Below are positions 11,264 to 21,821 of a DNA stretch of 64,000 nucleotides, one piece after another (positions within the stretch are counted from its first letter, which is position 1; the number at the start of each line of letters is the position of its first letter). The translations under genes were made by a program, and so were the position numbers. The notes below the pieces were generated by a model. That model saw nothing but the letters and a program-made list of their open reading frames with translations, searched no databases and was not told where the DNA came from. Source of the stretch: Symbiodinium natans (taxonomy: Eukaryota; Sar; Dinophyceae; Suessiales; Symbiodiniaceae). The stretch lies in contig CAJNDS010002390.1 of the NCBI GenBank assembly GCA_905221605.1, forward strand, positions 967,113 through 1,031,112. The letters are read 5' to 3'.

Positions 11264-12162
11264 GTTGAGGGTTTAGGGTTTAGGGTTTAGGGCTAGGGTT
11301 TAGGGTCTAGGGTTTACGGTTTAGGGTTGAGGGTTTAGGGTTTAGTGTTTAGGGTTTAGGGTTTTGGCTTTAGGGTTTTGGGTTTAGGGCTACGTAGGGT
11401 TTCGGGTTTAGGGTTTAGGGTTCGGGTTTAGGGTTGAGGGCTTAGGGTTAGGATTTAGGGTTGAGGGGTAAGGGTTTAGGGTTCAGGGTTAGAGTGCAAG
11501 GATTGGGAATTAGGGAGTTCCCAAACCCTAAACCCTAAACCCTAAACTCTAAACCTTAAACCCTAAGCTCTAAACGCTAAACCCAAAACAATCACCCCCT
11601 GGGGCCATAAGAGGCCCGTCTCACCCCACACGCGGTCAATACGGCCGGGAGCATGCCCCCACTGAACTAACCCTCAAGGGATCTAAAGTCGCACACCGGA
11701 GGGTTTGGGGTTTAGGGTTTGGGGTTGAGGGTTTGGGGTTTAGGGTTTGGGGTTTAGGGTTTGGGGTGTAGGGTTTGGGGTTCGGGTGTAGGGTTTGGGG
11801 TTTAGGGTGAGGATGTAGGGTGAGGGGTTTAGGATTTGGGCTTTAGGGTTTGGGCTTAGGGTTACTTCCTTACATGGTCACAAAAAACAAGTCCCCCGCC
11901 CAAGCCCTGAACCTGAACTCTAACCCTAGGCCCTAAGTAAACTCCCTATGCTTTCTTCGCTCAAGGGTACATTTTGGGTTTAAGGTAGAATCTCCTGAAA
12001 GCGATCCCGACAGCCCGACACGCTGTGTAGGGCGAAAGTGTTTACGTTTAGGGCTCTAAGGATTTAAGGGATTAAGGGCTCAAGATTTCAGGATTGAGAG
12101 TTTAGGGCACATAGAGTTTAATTCGTTTTTAATGGCTTAGAGATTGTTGGAGAGAAACTAAG
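11264..12162. repeat. Degenerate TTTAGGG / TTTGGGG tracts
   Basis: Long degenerate G-rich tracts at 11270-11480 and 11700-11870 flank a unique island (11595-11700). No gene seen on either strand. Confidence 0.55.
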
Positions 12163-12321
12163 ACCCTGCACACCAGAACCCCGATCTTCAGGCAGGGCAT
12201 CATGACTCAGCAGGACAAGTTTCACCCAGCGCAAGACCCGCATTCTCGGGCTGTACTGGCCGTCACGCTGAACACGAGAAACTGCCCCATAGGCCAGACA
12301 GAACACAACAACACATTGTGA
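12163..12321 (+). CDS. Putative terminal host exon with stop
   Basis: Acceptor 'gaaactaag'. 52 open codons ending in TGA at 12319-12321; includes GIMTQQDKFHPAQDPHSRAV and LAVTLNTRNCPIGQTEHNN. The minus strand is also open here. Another exon island begins 52 bp later, so either this is a gene end or the frame or strand is wrong. Confidence 0.38.
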   Translation, partial: TLHTRTPIFRQGIMTQQDKFHPAQDPHSRAVLAVTLNTRNCPIGQTEHNNTL

Positions 12322-12373
12322 AGCCTTTAAGCCCGAATTACAAGCACCATAGATTCCCTTCTACTTATCATAG

Positions 12374-12470
12374 CACCGCGAGCGGCAAGCTGTCCGACTA
12401 GATTTCGCCGGGTGTCCCCAATTGGTGATGCTTGGGCAGACATTTGCGCAGCTGGAACACAACCTCGCAG
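12374..12470 (+). CDS. Putative host exon
   Basis: AG acceptor at 12372-12373. Frame HRERQAVRLDFAGCPQLVML then GQTFAQLEHNLA, donor GCAG|GTTTTG. Balanced composition; both other + frames are interrupted. Family unknown. Confidence 0.48.
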
Positions 12471-12490
12471 GTTTTGGGCTTCGGGTTTAG

Positions 12491-12578
12491 TTAGCTATTG
12501 GTCACATATGGTCCCTTCCGTAAAGGTAGGGAAGTGTAAGTTAGCTATTGGTCACATATGGTCCCTTCCGTAAAGGTA
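12491..12578. repeat. Direct duplication, 38-bp unit
   Basis: The 38-bp unit beginning 'ttagctattggtcacata' occurs identically at 12491-12528 and 12541-12578, separated by 12 bp. Confidence 0.9.
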
Positions 12579-13004
12579 CAAGGCTTTTCTAGGTGGAGAC
12601 TCAATAACTAAAAACACTCTTCCCTTATCAGGTGGGTTCTTGAGATATTTGGTTTGTGCTCAAGTCCTTGAAAACCCAATGAACCTAAAAGGGGTTCTGG
12701 TTCACACACCTCAATAGGAATCATCATAATAAAGGGATGACCCCAATTCTAGGGAGCAGTTGCTCCCCAAGGATTGAGGCTGTGGATCATAATTATCAGG
12801 GAGTATGCTTTGAGGCGGCGAGGGCCCACCCTAGCTTAGCCATCCTTTATAGTTGGCAGAAGGCTGACCCAGCCCAACACTCTATAAAATGCCATAAGTA
12901 TAGGGTTTAGGGTTTTAGGGTTTTAGGGTTTAGGGTTTTAGGGTTTAAGGTTTAGGGTTTTGGGTTCAGGGTTTAGGGTTTGGGGTGTGGGGTTTAGGGT
13001 TTAG

Positions 13005-13055
13005 GTTTCGTGCCGCATCGGAAGGCGGAGAAAGGCGAGGAGGAGCCAGTGTACG
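13005..13055 (+). CDS. Putative host exon, charged
   Basis: Acceptor TTTAG within a telomere-type tract. Frame FVPHRKAEKGEEEPVY, donor G|GTTGAG. Short and charged; unassigned. Confidence 0.35.
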
Positions 13056-13655
13056 GTTGAGGGATGTAGGTTGAGTGGCCTCAGCCCTAAACCCTAAACC
13101 CCACACCCCAAACCCCAACCCCAAACTCTAAACCCCTAGTACTTGGGATGCGACGGGATCGCTGGCCCCTTCTAAGGTGCAGGGTTGGAAGGTGTTCTTT
13201 AAGTTTACCGTAAGAGCCCAAAACCTGCTTTTTTGTAGGTTACGTGACGTTACCTAGTACTCCTGTAAGGGGCTTCCTGAAAGGGGTTAAATAACAAGGA
13301 CCTGCAAAACAGTAGGTTTTTTGGTTTTTTTACGTTAAAAAACCCTAAGGGGCATCCTGTAAGGGGTTAAATATCAAGGACCCACAAAAAACCCTAAACC
13401 CTAAACCCTACAAAACAGTAGGTTTTTGGGGTTCCTGAGGTAGGTCTTCGGGTTGGTTAGGCTGCTTCCCATGGTCACTAGCAGCAGTTTGAAGCATCTT
13501 TGGGAGCATCCCAAGGTTTGGGTGTTTAGGGTTTAGGGTTTAGGGTTTAGGGTTTAGAGTTTAGGGTTTAGGGTTTAGGGTTTAGGGTTTAGGGTTTAGG
13601 GTTTAGGGTTTAGGGTTTAGGGTTTAGGGTTTAGGGTTTAGGGTTTAGGGTTTAG
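13056..13655. repeat. Repeat block with a telomere-type insertion and a TTTAGGG array
   Basis: A diverged duplicate pair at 13262-13330 and 13346-13430, sharing 'aaacagtaggttttt'. In the second copy the extra segment 13390-13410 is CCCTAAA repeat. A TTTAGGG array of about 18 units spans 13526-13655 and abuts the next exon. Confidence 0.6.
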
Positions 13656-13754
13656 TTCATGGCCGGGCTCGTGCAGCATGATTTTCTTCATGACAGCCTT
13701 GGGCACAAAGTCTCATTTATCGACCTTGTGTTGAAGAAAGCTTGTAAATGTCAA
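13656..13754 (+). CDS. Putative host exon, 33 codons
   Basis: The last TTTAG of an 18-unit TTTAGGG array is the acceptor. Exactly 33 codons (FMAGLVQHDFLHDSLGHKVS, FIDLVLKKACKCQ) end at CAA|GTCGTT. It could contain a start at ATG 13659. Family unknown. Confidence 0.45.
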
Positions 13755-14146
13755 GTCGTTATAGCCATGTTTACATGCGTCCAGAACCCTGACAGGGGTC
13801 GGTACGAACTCGAATACCCCAAACCTCCAAACCCCCAAGCTCCAAACATTCAAACACGAGAAGCCGCCCAGATCCTAGGTAGGAGCTGGAGAATATTTAG
13901 CAGTTCCCCTTATTGGAGTTTCAGAGTTCAGAATGGCCTTGTGAGGGTCAACCTGTGATCTTCCCACCCGCTCAACACACTGGGAAGCCGACGCCCTATA
14001 AACTATAAACCCTAAACTCGCCACGGATTCTGCAACCCATAAACCCTCAACCCTCTAAACCTACTTCCCCTAAACCCTAAACCCTAAACCCTAAACCCTA
14101 AACCCTAAACCCTAAACCCTAAACCCTAAACCCTAAACTACCTAAG

Positions 14147-14240
14147 CCCCACACGGCGGAGGACCCCAGGCTCTTCCGCGGCTTCTCGCTGCGCCACGTC
14201 AGCCCGGAGGTCGTGCAGCAGAAGGTGCTTTGGCTTCAGG
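14147..14240 (+). CDS. Putative host exon
   Basis: Preceded by CCCTAAA (14069-14138) and 'ctacctaag'. Frame PHTAEDPRLFRGFSLRHVSP then EVVQQKVLWLQ, followed at once by TTTAGGG repeats. Third positions are GC-rich in this frame. Confidence 0.48.
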
Positions 14241-14812
14241 GGGTTTAGGGTTTAGGGTTTAGGGTTTAGGGTTTAGGGTTTAGGGGTTAGGGGTTAGGGG
14301 TTAGGGGGTTAGGGGTTGGGTTTAGGGTTTGTTTAGAGTTTAGGGTTTAGGGTTTAGGTTTAGGGTTTAGGGTTTGGGGTGTTTAGGGTTCGGCTAGGGT
14401 TTCTTAGAGTTTCTTGGGGCTTCTCGCGGGGGGTGACAGGTTTCTTTCTTAAAGGGTTTTAGGGTTGTAGGGTGTTTAGGGTTTCTTAGGGTGCTTAGGG
14501 CGTTTCGAGGTTTCTGAGGATGGTCCCTTTTGTTCTCCGCAAAGCCCTAAACCCTAAACCCTAAACCCTAAATCCTAAGCCATAAGCTGAGCTTCGGGTT
14601 TCTAACGTTCATGGAGTTCTTGCTGGGATCCTTGGGGTCGGGCCCTTGGGTCTTGGTGAACTTGTTTGAAGGTTCCCAAGCGAATGTAAGGGCGTTTAGG
14701 GTTTAGGGTTTAGGGTTTAAGGAGTATATGGGAATTGCTTAGGGGTACGAGCTTAGGGGTGCGAGTCTGAATCCCTCGAGTTTAGAGCTCAAACTAGGGC
14801 TTCGGGTTTCAG
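14241..14812. repeat. TTTAGGG-rich intron-like stretch
   Basis: Perfect TTTAGGG to about 14284, then TTAGGGG and degenerate forms to 14400. CCCTAAA at 14544-14572; TTTAGGG at 14695-14719. No gene seen. Confidence 0.5.
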
Positions 14813-14861
14813 TGACTTCGAGGAGAGCCTCGCCGCAAGGGACCTCAAAAGCGCAGCTCAG
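14813..14861 (+). CDS. Putative host exon
   Basis: Acceptor 'cgggtttcag'. Frame DFEESLAARDLKSAAQ, then G|GTTTAG of a TTTAGGG tract. Short; helix-like composition. Confidence 0.38.
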
Positions 14862-15481
14862 GGTTTAGGGTTAGGGTTTAGGGTTTAGGGTTTAGGGTTT
14901 AGGGTTTAGGGTTTAGGGTTTAGGGTTTGGGGTTTAGGGTTTAGGGTTTAGGGTTTAGGGTTTAGCTCTAGAGTTAGGGTTTAGGGTTAGGGGTTAAGGT
15001 TTAGGTTTCAGGGTTTAGGGTTCATGAGCCTTCTCTGCGACCCTGAGGACCACTTCATCTCGGGGGTTTTGAGACCCGAAGCCTTAAGCACCAAAGTTCA
15101 AGAATTCCGTGAGGTCAGAGTCCTTAAGAGTAGGTCGAACCTAATGTTTTCTCCTATTCAGCATTCTCCCTAGTACTCCCTTAAGGGCCCTGAACCCTGA
15201 ACCCTAAACACCCTAAACGCCCTTCACAACCCTAAACCCTAAACCCTAAACCCTAAACCCTAAACGCCCTTCACAACCCTAAACCCCTATAAACGCCCTG
15301 CACAGCCTGCAGCCCTAAACCTTGCAGGCCCTAAGCCCCAAACTCCCAACAAGACTTTGCCTAAACCCTAAACCCTAAACCCTAAACCCTAAACCCTAAA
15401 CCCTGAACCCTAAACCCTAAACCCGAAACCCGAAACCCTAAACCCTAAACCCTGAACCCTGAACCCTAAACCCTAACCCAG
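14862..15481. repeat. TTTAGGG then CCCTAAA arrays
   Basis: TTTAGGG at 14862-14965, a unique stretch 15020-15190, a duplicated 'acgcccttcacaaccctaaac' segment at about 15217-15290, CCCTAAA at 15361-15478. Intron-like order: TTTAGGG first, CCCTAAA last. Confidence 0.5.
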
Positions 15482-15537
15482 GCTGAGGCCAAGCAGGCAG
15501 AAAAGCAGCCCAGGCCTGGGCCGAGACGCCTGCTTTT
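15482..15537 (+). CDS. Putative host exon, charged
   Basis: AG acceptor at 15480-15481. Frame AEAKQAEKQPRPGPRRLLL, with a stop at TAG 15548-15550 or a GT donor at 15538. Low complexity; tentative. Confidence 0.3.
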
Positions 15538-16036
15538 GTTTGGTTATTAGGGTTTAGGGTTTAGGGTTTAGGGTATAATCGCTCTTTTTTTCCCTAGGGG
15601 TTTAGGATTTAGGGCTAGGGGTTTAGGGGTTGAAGGGTTTAGGGGTTTAGGGTTGGGCTTCCCTGTAAGGTTTAGGGTTTAGAGTTTGGGGTTTAGGGTT
15701 ACAGTTGTGCTCTGAGTGTTTGGTTAGGGTGCAGACATGAGGTTGTAGGGTTTAGGCTGTAGGGCTTGGCGGGTTTCGATGGCATCATCCTCATCACGTC
15801 TTGGACACTTTCTAGGGTTCTCAAGGGAGGGGGGCTTCATGGGGTTCTAGGTATCTAGGGAACCTTACCAACTTGGGGGAGCCCTGGGGAGCAGTGGGAA
15901 GTAGTAGGTTTCCTTGGGTTACACACCGCCCTTGTAGTCCTCTCCCCCAAGAAGGGTTTAGTGTTTAGGGTTTAGGGTTTAGGGTTTAGGGTTTAGGGTT
16001 TAAGATTTAGGGTTTCCCATAAGCACTGCGATGCAG

Positions 16037-16135
16037 GAAGCAGCGGAACGAGTTGCAAGACATCTACTTGTTCCAGTGCCGGAGCCTCAGGGCCGAAGGA
16101 CATTGTGGCTTGTTGTTCCAAGCAGCTTCTCAAAG
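16037..16135 (+). CDS. Putative host exon
   Basis: Acceptor 'gcgatgcag'. Frame KQRNELQDIYLFQCRSLRAE then GHCGLLFQAASQ. The other + frames are also open for part of this length and the donor is not GT, so the frame is provisional. Confidence 0.33.
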
Positions 16136-17460
16136 ACCGCCAACTCTATAGCCCTATACCCCTACACCCCTAAACCCCTAAACCCCGAAACCCCTAAACC
16201 CCGAAACCCCTAAACCCCTAAACTCCTAAACCCTTAAACCCTTAAACCCCTAAACCCCTAAACCCCTAAACCCCTAAACCCTAGAAACGGGTGCCCTTCA
16301 TTCAAAATGCTGTTTTTTTCGTTATAAGGGTCTCATCATGTCGGACTTCGAGCTTTCTCTCCCCTTGACCCACCCTAAACCCTAAACACTAAACCCTAAA
16401 CCCTAAACCCTAAACCCTGTGGTTTCTGCGCACATTAAATCGGACCTTTTGGTTTCTTTTTCTGGCGGGTGGGAAGCAGCACCCTAAACCCCAAACCCTA
16501 AATTAGGTTTCAGTGGTTGGGCGGTTTGGGTTGTTTCTAGGGGGCCCGGCCTTGGTTTGAACGGCATCTGAGGCGATCCCAGCACGAACAAATCCGATGG
16601 GCCACTTGCCGATTAGGGTTTAGGGTTTCGTGTAGGGTGTAGGGTTTAGGGTTTAGGGCCAGGGTTTAAGGTTTAGGGTTAGGGTTAGGATTTAGAGTTT
16701 AGGATTTAGGGTTTTGGGTTGGAAGAGGCCTCAGCCCAAAACCCTGAACGCTGCGGCCCGTTTTCTGGCCTTTCTGTAGGAGGGTGCAGGATTGGGCCCT
16801 AAGCCCTGAAGCATGGGTTTTAAGGTTAAAGGGTAGGGTTTAGGGTTAAGGCTGTGTAACCCAGGGTTTAGGGTCTAAGTGCAGGGTTAAAGCCCTAAAC
16901 CCTAAACCTAAGCCCTAAACCCTAAACCCGAAAGCGTTAGTTTGTGCTCCCTATCAGGGCTTGGGTCTAGGGGATTTGGTTGGCCCAGATCTTCGGCCGA
17001 AGGTTCATGAAAATGGGGGTTTGCGATATTAATTAGGGGTACCTTCTTGGGGTCCTTATTATAAGGGGATCGTGACCCCCAAATGGGTTGTAGGGCTAGC
17101 AGGTTCTGGGGTTACGGGTTTCGCGTTGGGAGGTTTAGGGTTTAGGGTTTAGGGTTTAGGGTTTCTAATAGGTGTTTAAAGGTTTTGGGGTTTGGAGGCT
17201 TAAGGGCTCAGATGTATAGGCTGCAAGCAGGTGAAGGGGTGAACAGCTTGTTAAGCTTGCGATCCCTACAAATTCCTTTATCCCCAAGAGCCCCCAGCAG
17301 CCCTAAATGTGCAAAACCCTTAATCCTAAACTCTAAACTCTCAACCCTAACCCACAGCCCTTAACCCTCAAGCCTGGTTAGGGCTCAGAGTTTTGGGCTT
17401 AGGGCCCAGGGAAGTCTAGGGTTTAGGGTTTTGGGTTTCGGCTTTAGGGTTGAGTGTTTA
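16136..17460. repeat. CCCCTAAA/CCCTAAA-rich interval, no gene seen
   Basis: An eight-base CCCCTAAA variant at about 16160-16280, CCCTAAA at 16374-16418 and 16895-16930, TTTAGGG at 16615-16700 and 17130-17163. An inverted-repeat element with 'gttgcgatattaattagg'-like sequence lies near 17020-17100. Confidence 0.5.
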
Positions 17461-17595
17461 GGGACCCAACCGAAGATACTAGGCGAGTCATCATGACCTA
17501 CTTCGATGGCTTCGAGCATCGTGCGGGCGTTGGCAGACAGCAGCAGTCGAAGCTGAAAACGACCAAAGATTCTGGGAAGCAATGGAAGTTCGAGT
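17461..17595 (+). CDS. Putative host exon
   Basis: Acceptor TTTAG at 17456-17460. Frame DPTEDTRRVIMTYFDGFEHR then AGVGRQQQSKLKTTKDSGKQ up to a TTTAGGG-like motif. The minus strand over the same bases is also open (65 codons), so strand is uncertain. Confidence 0.33.
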
Positions 17596-18577
17596 TTAGG
17601 GCTTTAGGCTCTTTAAGAGAAACCGAAGCCATGCTAAACTCAGACCCCCCGGGGGGCCCCTACTGTATTCCATGGTTGTGAGGCCTTGTTTTAGGTTTTG
17701 CCTTGTAACCCCTGTAGCAAAACAGGGTCACCTTTTGTGCCCATGTGTTGTCCTTTTTTGGCTTAGGTTACTCTTTGGACCGTTTAGTCATGCCTTGCCG
17801 CAAGCCTCGACATATCAGGGGCGTGTTAAGGTTTAGGCTGTGCCAGTGAACGTGCACATTCTCAAGAAGCACAGTCGTTGCTGTGGCATTCAAGGATGTG
17901 GCTGTGTTTTTGTTTTGCCCAAATGCTAACCGTAAACATTTCGAGCCACTGCACGGGCCTCGGAGCCGTGAGACTTCGTGGCTCAGATCGTCGTAGGTTC
18001 GGGGCGTTAAACCCTAAACCCTAAACCCTAAACCCGTTCGGCAGGCTGTTGGGCCTGTTTATAGTAAATCCGTGTTGGGTTTAAGAGGATCATATTCAGG
18101 GTTTGAGGGCTTGAAGGGCCATCCCTGCAGGGTATCCTAAACCCGAAGCCCTAAACCCAGAAATCTGAGTTTCGGCATCTCGTCATAGCTTGGTCCGAGC
18201 CTACAAAAGGGGACTCAATAATTAGAACAGGGCTTTTCGGGGTTGTTATGGTATATCTAGAAAGGGACCATAAGGGAATATGATTGGTACCTATTCCGAC
18301 CTCTATAGTACGTCTGACCACGCAGTTAACCTTGCCCAGTGTTGGCTTTAATGCGATCTTGGGGCTTATTTGGGCATTTCCCAAGGTACGGGTCCGCCAA
18401 ACATGCCCTCGAAATGCAACAATCCGCATTACAGAGGAACCCCAAAAAGGGTTGCTCCTTTTTTGGAAACCTTCATTACATATATATATATATATACATA
18501 TAGAATTTTCATTATTCTATCTTTTTCTTTTTTGCCGGGGTTTCAGGTTTTAGGACTTTAGGATCGGGAGTTGCCAG
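17596..18577. other. Mostly unique host sequence, no assigned gene
   Basis: Contains CCCTAAA at 18008-18033 and a (TA)n tract at 18481-18500. Open frames on both strands at 18151-18560 are overlapping and end in low complexity, and none could be defended. Confidence 0.35.
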
Positions 18578-18632
18578 CAGCCTCAGGACGAGGAGGAGGC
18601 AGCTGCAGCAGACTACTCGAAGACGTTCAAGG
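18578..18632 (+). CDS. Putative host exon, acidic
   Basis: Acceptor 'gttgccag'. Frame QPQDEEEAAAADYSKTFK, with a possible GC donor at 'aag|gcgtgt'. Unassigned. Confidence 0.35.
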
Positions 18633-19106
18633 CGTGTCCTCTTCTCAAACCCCCAACACCGAGTAGTCCCTTATTCCCCTATTTTTGGGGGGGATTCCCT
18701 GTTAAGGTTCTTTAGACCAAAAAGGGTGCCCTTGTTAGTCCGAGGTTACTCTTGGGCCTAGCTGCTCTACACTGAGACATCCTGCAACCTCAAACCCTGC
18801 GGGCCAGTGGTCAGTTAGGGTTTAGGGTTCAGGGTTCAGGGTTTAGGGTTTAGGGGTTAGGGTTTAGGGTTTAGGGTTTTTCTGAGTGCTGCTCCTTTCT
18901 AGGGTTCCATGTATGAAGCGGAGCTTTGTTACTGGGGCACCAACTAAAGCACCATTCTGCAGTTACTCATCTTAAAGAGGCTCACTCTTAAACCCGAAGT
19001 CCCTAAAGCCCGGGCTCTAAACTCAATACCCCAAAGACGTCAAAGAGCCAACATGACCCTAAAACCTAGAGTTCAGGGTTGGGTCCTGGGTAGGCTTCTC
19101 CTGCAG

Positions 19107-19213
19107 AGGACACAGTGAAGCAGCAGGGCTACCCCGAGAAGGAAGCAGCGGTTTTCGCTGTGCGCTGGGTCCAGGCAACGGAAGAGAAGAAGGCGAGCGG
19201 CAAGGGACTTTAA
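19107..19213 (+). CDS. Putative terminal host exon with stop
   Basis: Excellent acceptor 'ggcttctcctgcag'. Frame DTVKQQGYPEKEAAVFAVRW then VQATEEKKASGKGL and TAA at 19211-19213. Good codon usage and a natural stop outside repeats make this one of the best exon calls. A minus frame is also open but starts and ends in repeats. Confidence 0.5.
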
Positions 19214-20026
19214 GACGTGCAGGGGGTTCAGGGTTAAGGGTTGAGGGTTCAGGGTACCGACCCAGGCAGTTAGGGTTTAAGGTCGTGCGCAGTAGGGTTC
19301 GGAGCCTCAGCGCAATTGGGTGGCCTGCGCTGCGAACTTCAGATCGCTGGGTGGTTGCCTGCGGGTCGGTGAAAGCCAAAATGCTAAGGTAGGACCTTGA
19401 GGGCTAGTTCATGGTTCCCCTTATTGGGCTTAAGCGGATCTCATTCAGGATCTCTTCAGAGGGTTTTTACCCCTACTTGCTTAAGAACCACCAAGCTCAA
19501 GACAGAAATAATCCCTATATTGCCCTTTAAGGTTTTTTTTCATTTTTTTTGCCGGGGGGGGGGGAGGGGTTCCTAAGCAAACTCCTAAAGCCTATGAGCC
19601 CTAACCCTAATCGCGGTCGGCTGGTGTAATTGGGGATTATTGCAGTTTACAATCGTTTCAAGGGCCAACCAAGTTTGGAGTTTAGGATTTGGGGTTTAGG
19701 GTTCAGGGTTCAGGGTTCAGTCGTTTGAGTAACACAAACTATCCCAGGGGGGGGGGGGGCACTTGGGAGACACTGCATGCTGAGCCTCTAAACCCCTAAG
19801 CCCTAGACGTCGAAAATCCGCATCCCTAAGCCCGAAGCTCAAAGACTTTACCTGAGACCCTATGTGCCTAAACATTTTATGGGTTCTACCTGCCAGTTAA
19901 GAGGTAGTTCCTACTAAACTGTAGGTAAAACGTACCCTAAACCCTAAACCCTAAACCCTAAACCCTAAACCCTAAACCCTATGCCGACGAGACCTGCTCC
20001 CTTTTTACAAAGGAGACGTCGCGCAG

Positions 20027-20084
20027 AGGCAGCCGGGAGCTTCTTCAACGCGAAGAGGCTGAGGGGTGCCCAAGCAGCCCCGCG
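20027..20084 (+). CDS. Putative host exon
   Basis: Acceptor 'gtcgcgcag'. Frame GSRELLQREEAEGCPSSPA, donor G|GTTTTG. Preceded by CCCTAAA (19932-19980) and followed by TTTAGGG/TTTTAGGG arrays. Confidence 0.38.
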
Positions 20085-20245
20085 GTTTTGGGTTTAGGGT
20101 TTCGGGTTTAGGGTTGGGGTTTAGGTTTAGGGTTTAGGGTTTAGGGTTTTAGGGGTTTTAGGGTTTTAGGGTTTTAGGGTTTTAGGGTTTTAGGGTTTTA
20201 GGGTTTTAGGGTTTTAGGGTTTTAGGGTTTTAGGGTTTTGGGGTT
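20085..20245. repeat. TTTAGGG array changing into an 8-base TTTTAGGG array
   Basis: Begins with TTTAGGG/TTTCGGG, then about eleven consecutive TTTTAGGG units from about 20143 to 20238, then TTTGGGG. The eight-base unit is distinct from the seven-base unit elsewhere. Confidence 0.85.
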
Positions 20246-20806
20246 TGGGGTTTGGGGTTTAGGGAAGTCCGAGTTGCGGGGTATTAGGGCTCTGTGTCCC
20301 TTTAGCTAGACAAACTGATAAATGCAAGAATCTAATCCCAGTCATCGTATTTGGGCTCGGTGTCCCTTTAGGGTTTAGGCTTTGGTGTTTAGTGTTTTAA
20401 CCCTGGTTAAACCTTCAACCCCCCCCCCCCCCCCCGATTCCCAAATATAGAACAGCCCTCAACCCTAAACCCTAAGTATAAGATCTGAGGTGTGACGGGT
20501 CGAAACGTTGGAGTGTTCAGGGCCGTCAGGGGATCATGCGTCCACCACATCTGATGGGGTTCAAAGGTGTCATAAGTTTGGGTTTAGGGCTTGGGGTTTA
20601 GCATTTAGGGCTGTTCAATATCTGGGTTCACTCAATACACATAAGGCCTCCCTCAACCCAAGACCCAAGTTTTCTGAGTTCTTCGATCCCTTCTCTTGAG
20701 GGACATCATGCCGTTGACATCAAGCCTTATCTTTGGATCCAAACCTCTCAAATGCCCTGTTAGTGGGGCTTAGAGTTTAGGGTCTAAACCCGAAATCCTA
20801 CCATTC

Positions 20807-20885
20807 AGGTAGGCTCTAACGGAGTTCCTTTTTGAGGTGGGCCGTGTACTAACCCGAAACGGTACTACATAGGAGCCTTTAGGTA
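20807..20885 (-). mobile_element. MITE-like hairpin, family A (diverged)
   Basis: Ends 'caggtaggctctaacgga' and 'ctacataggagcctttagg' match the family A terminal repeats in inverted order. About 80 bp. Confidence 0.55.
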
Positions 20886-20936
20886 GACCCGAACTCCAAG
20901 TTTTGGGTTACTGAAAAGCCGCCTCCAAGTCGGCAG

Positions 20937-20994
20937 ATGCGTTCCCTCATGCGATGGTTTAGCTCGCGTGGGCAATGCGCTACCAGAGTTCCCC
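20937..20994 (+). CDS. Putative host exon just left of the provirus
   Basis: Acceptor 'gtcggcag', frame CVPSCDGLARVGNALPEFP, donor CCC|GTTTAG. The last exon candidate before the viral insertion; the next lies at 42804. Confidence 0.38.
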
Positions 20995-21303
20995 GTTTAG
21001 GGTTTAGGGTTTTCGCGTTTAGGGCAGTTATAGCTCAGGTTATAAGTATAAGTAGGGTAAGTCGGGTTCGAAGCGGTCGCAGCTCTACTCTTTTTTTTTT
21101 TTTTTTTTTTTTTTGGGGGGGGGGGGGGGGCGTTATAGCCCTACTTATACCTACCCATGAACCTTCAAGTACAGGCCCTTACAGGACGGACATATATGTA
21201 AAGTCAGACCCATACAGTAAGGTCGAATCCTGCCAGTGCTCAGTTCTTCTATACTTCTGAAATGGTGGGCTGCCAGGCAACCCGTAAACCCTATACCCCG
21301 ACC
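20995..21303. repeat. Low-complexity flank of the provirus
   Basis: TTTAGGG at 20995-21011, a T run then a G run at 21091-21130, and otherwise unique sequence. No gene seen. Confidence 0.5.
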
Positions 21304-21377
21304 TTGGGATGTTCCCCCTTATACTAACAGTCATTACTCGGGAATAGCGTACCCCCCCCCCCCCCCCCCCAATTATA
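21304..21377 (+). mobile_element. Left half of host hairpin repeat (family B) split by the provirus
   Basis: 'gggatgttcccccttatact' and following bases match the intact family B copy at 62059-62162. The matching right half ('ctatgaaggactgtcagt' to 'gggggacatccc') is at 42526-42571. A C run at 21354-21370 interrupts it. The break point is the viral integration site. Confidence 0.85.
21373..21377. other. Target-site duplication, left copy (TTATA)
   Basis: TTATA immediately outside the left terminal repeat and again at 42526-42530 outside the right one. If the left end is set one base later, the duplication becomes the palindrome TTATAA (21373-21378 and 42526-42531), giving the 6-bp length usual for Polintons. 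Confidence 0.75.
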
Positions 21378-21686
21378 AGCTAGGGAGGGTCACGCCCCAG
21401 TTCGCGGACTACCGTCCCACCATATTCCCCAATAACCATTCTTACCAACAAACCCTCATAACCATCATACCCATATTCCCCAATAACCATTCTTACCCAT
21501 AAACCTCATAACCATCATACCCATATTCCCCAATAACCATTCTTACCCATAAACCTCATAACCATCTTACCAACAAAACCTTCATAACCATCATACCTTC
21601 AATCCTACAACCACAACACCCAAAAGACCTTAATCAATTCTCCTATCAACCATTCTTACCAATTCTCCTATCAACCCAAACCCCCC
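21378..21686 (+). repeat. Left terminal inverted repeat
   Basis: Reading inward from AGCTAGGGAGGGTCACGCCC it matches the reverse complement of 42217-42525 base for base as far as I can align by eye (309 bp). Inside are three copies of a roughly 50-bp unit starting 'ccatattccccaataacc' at 21420, 21471 and 21521. Similarity continues weakly to about 21735. Confidence 0.93.
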
Positions 21687-21821
21687 ACCTACCAAAACCC
21701 CAAACCCCAATCTTCCCCAAACCCATCCAAGCGAACCTAACCCAACAATCTTACCCAAACCCCCTGTCCGCGAACCTAGGCGTGAACCTTACTTAATTTT
21801 CATAATTAATTATTATGAAAA
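21687..21821. other. C/A-rich subterminal region
   Basis: Strongly strand-asymmetric C/A-rich sequence (runs of cccaaa, ccccaa) continuing the decaying terminal repeat. The opposite strand is G-rich and could form quadruplexes. It may carry replication or integrase signals; no gene. Confidence 0.5.
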
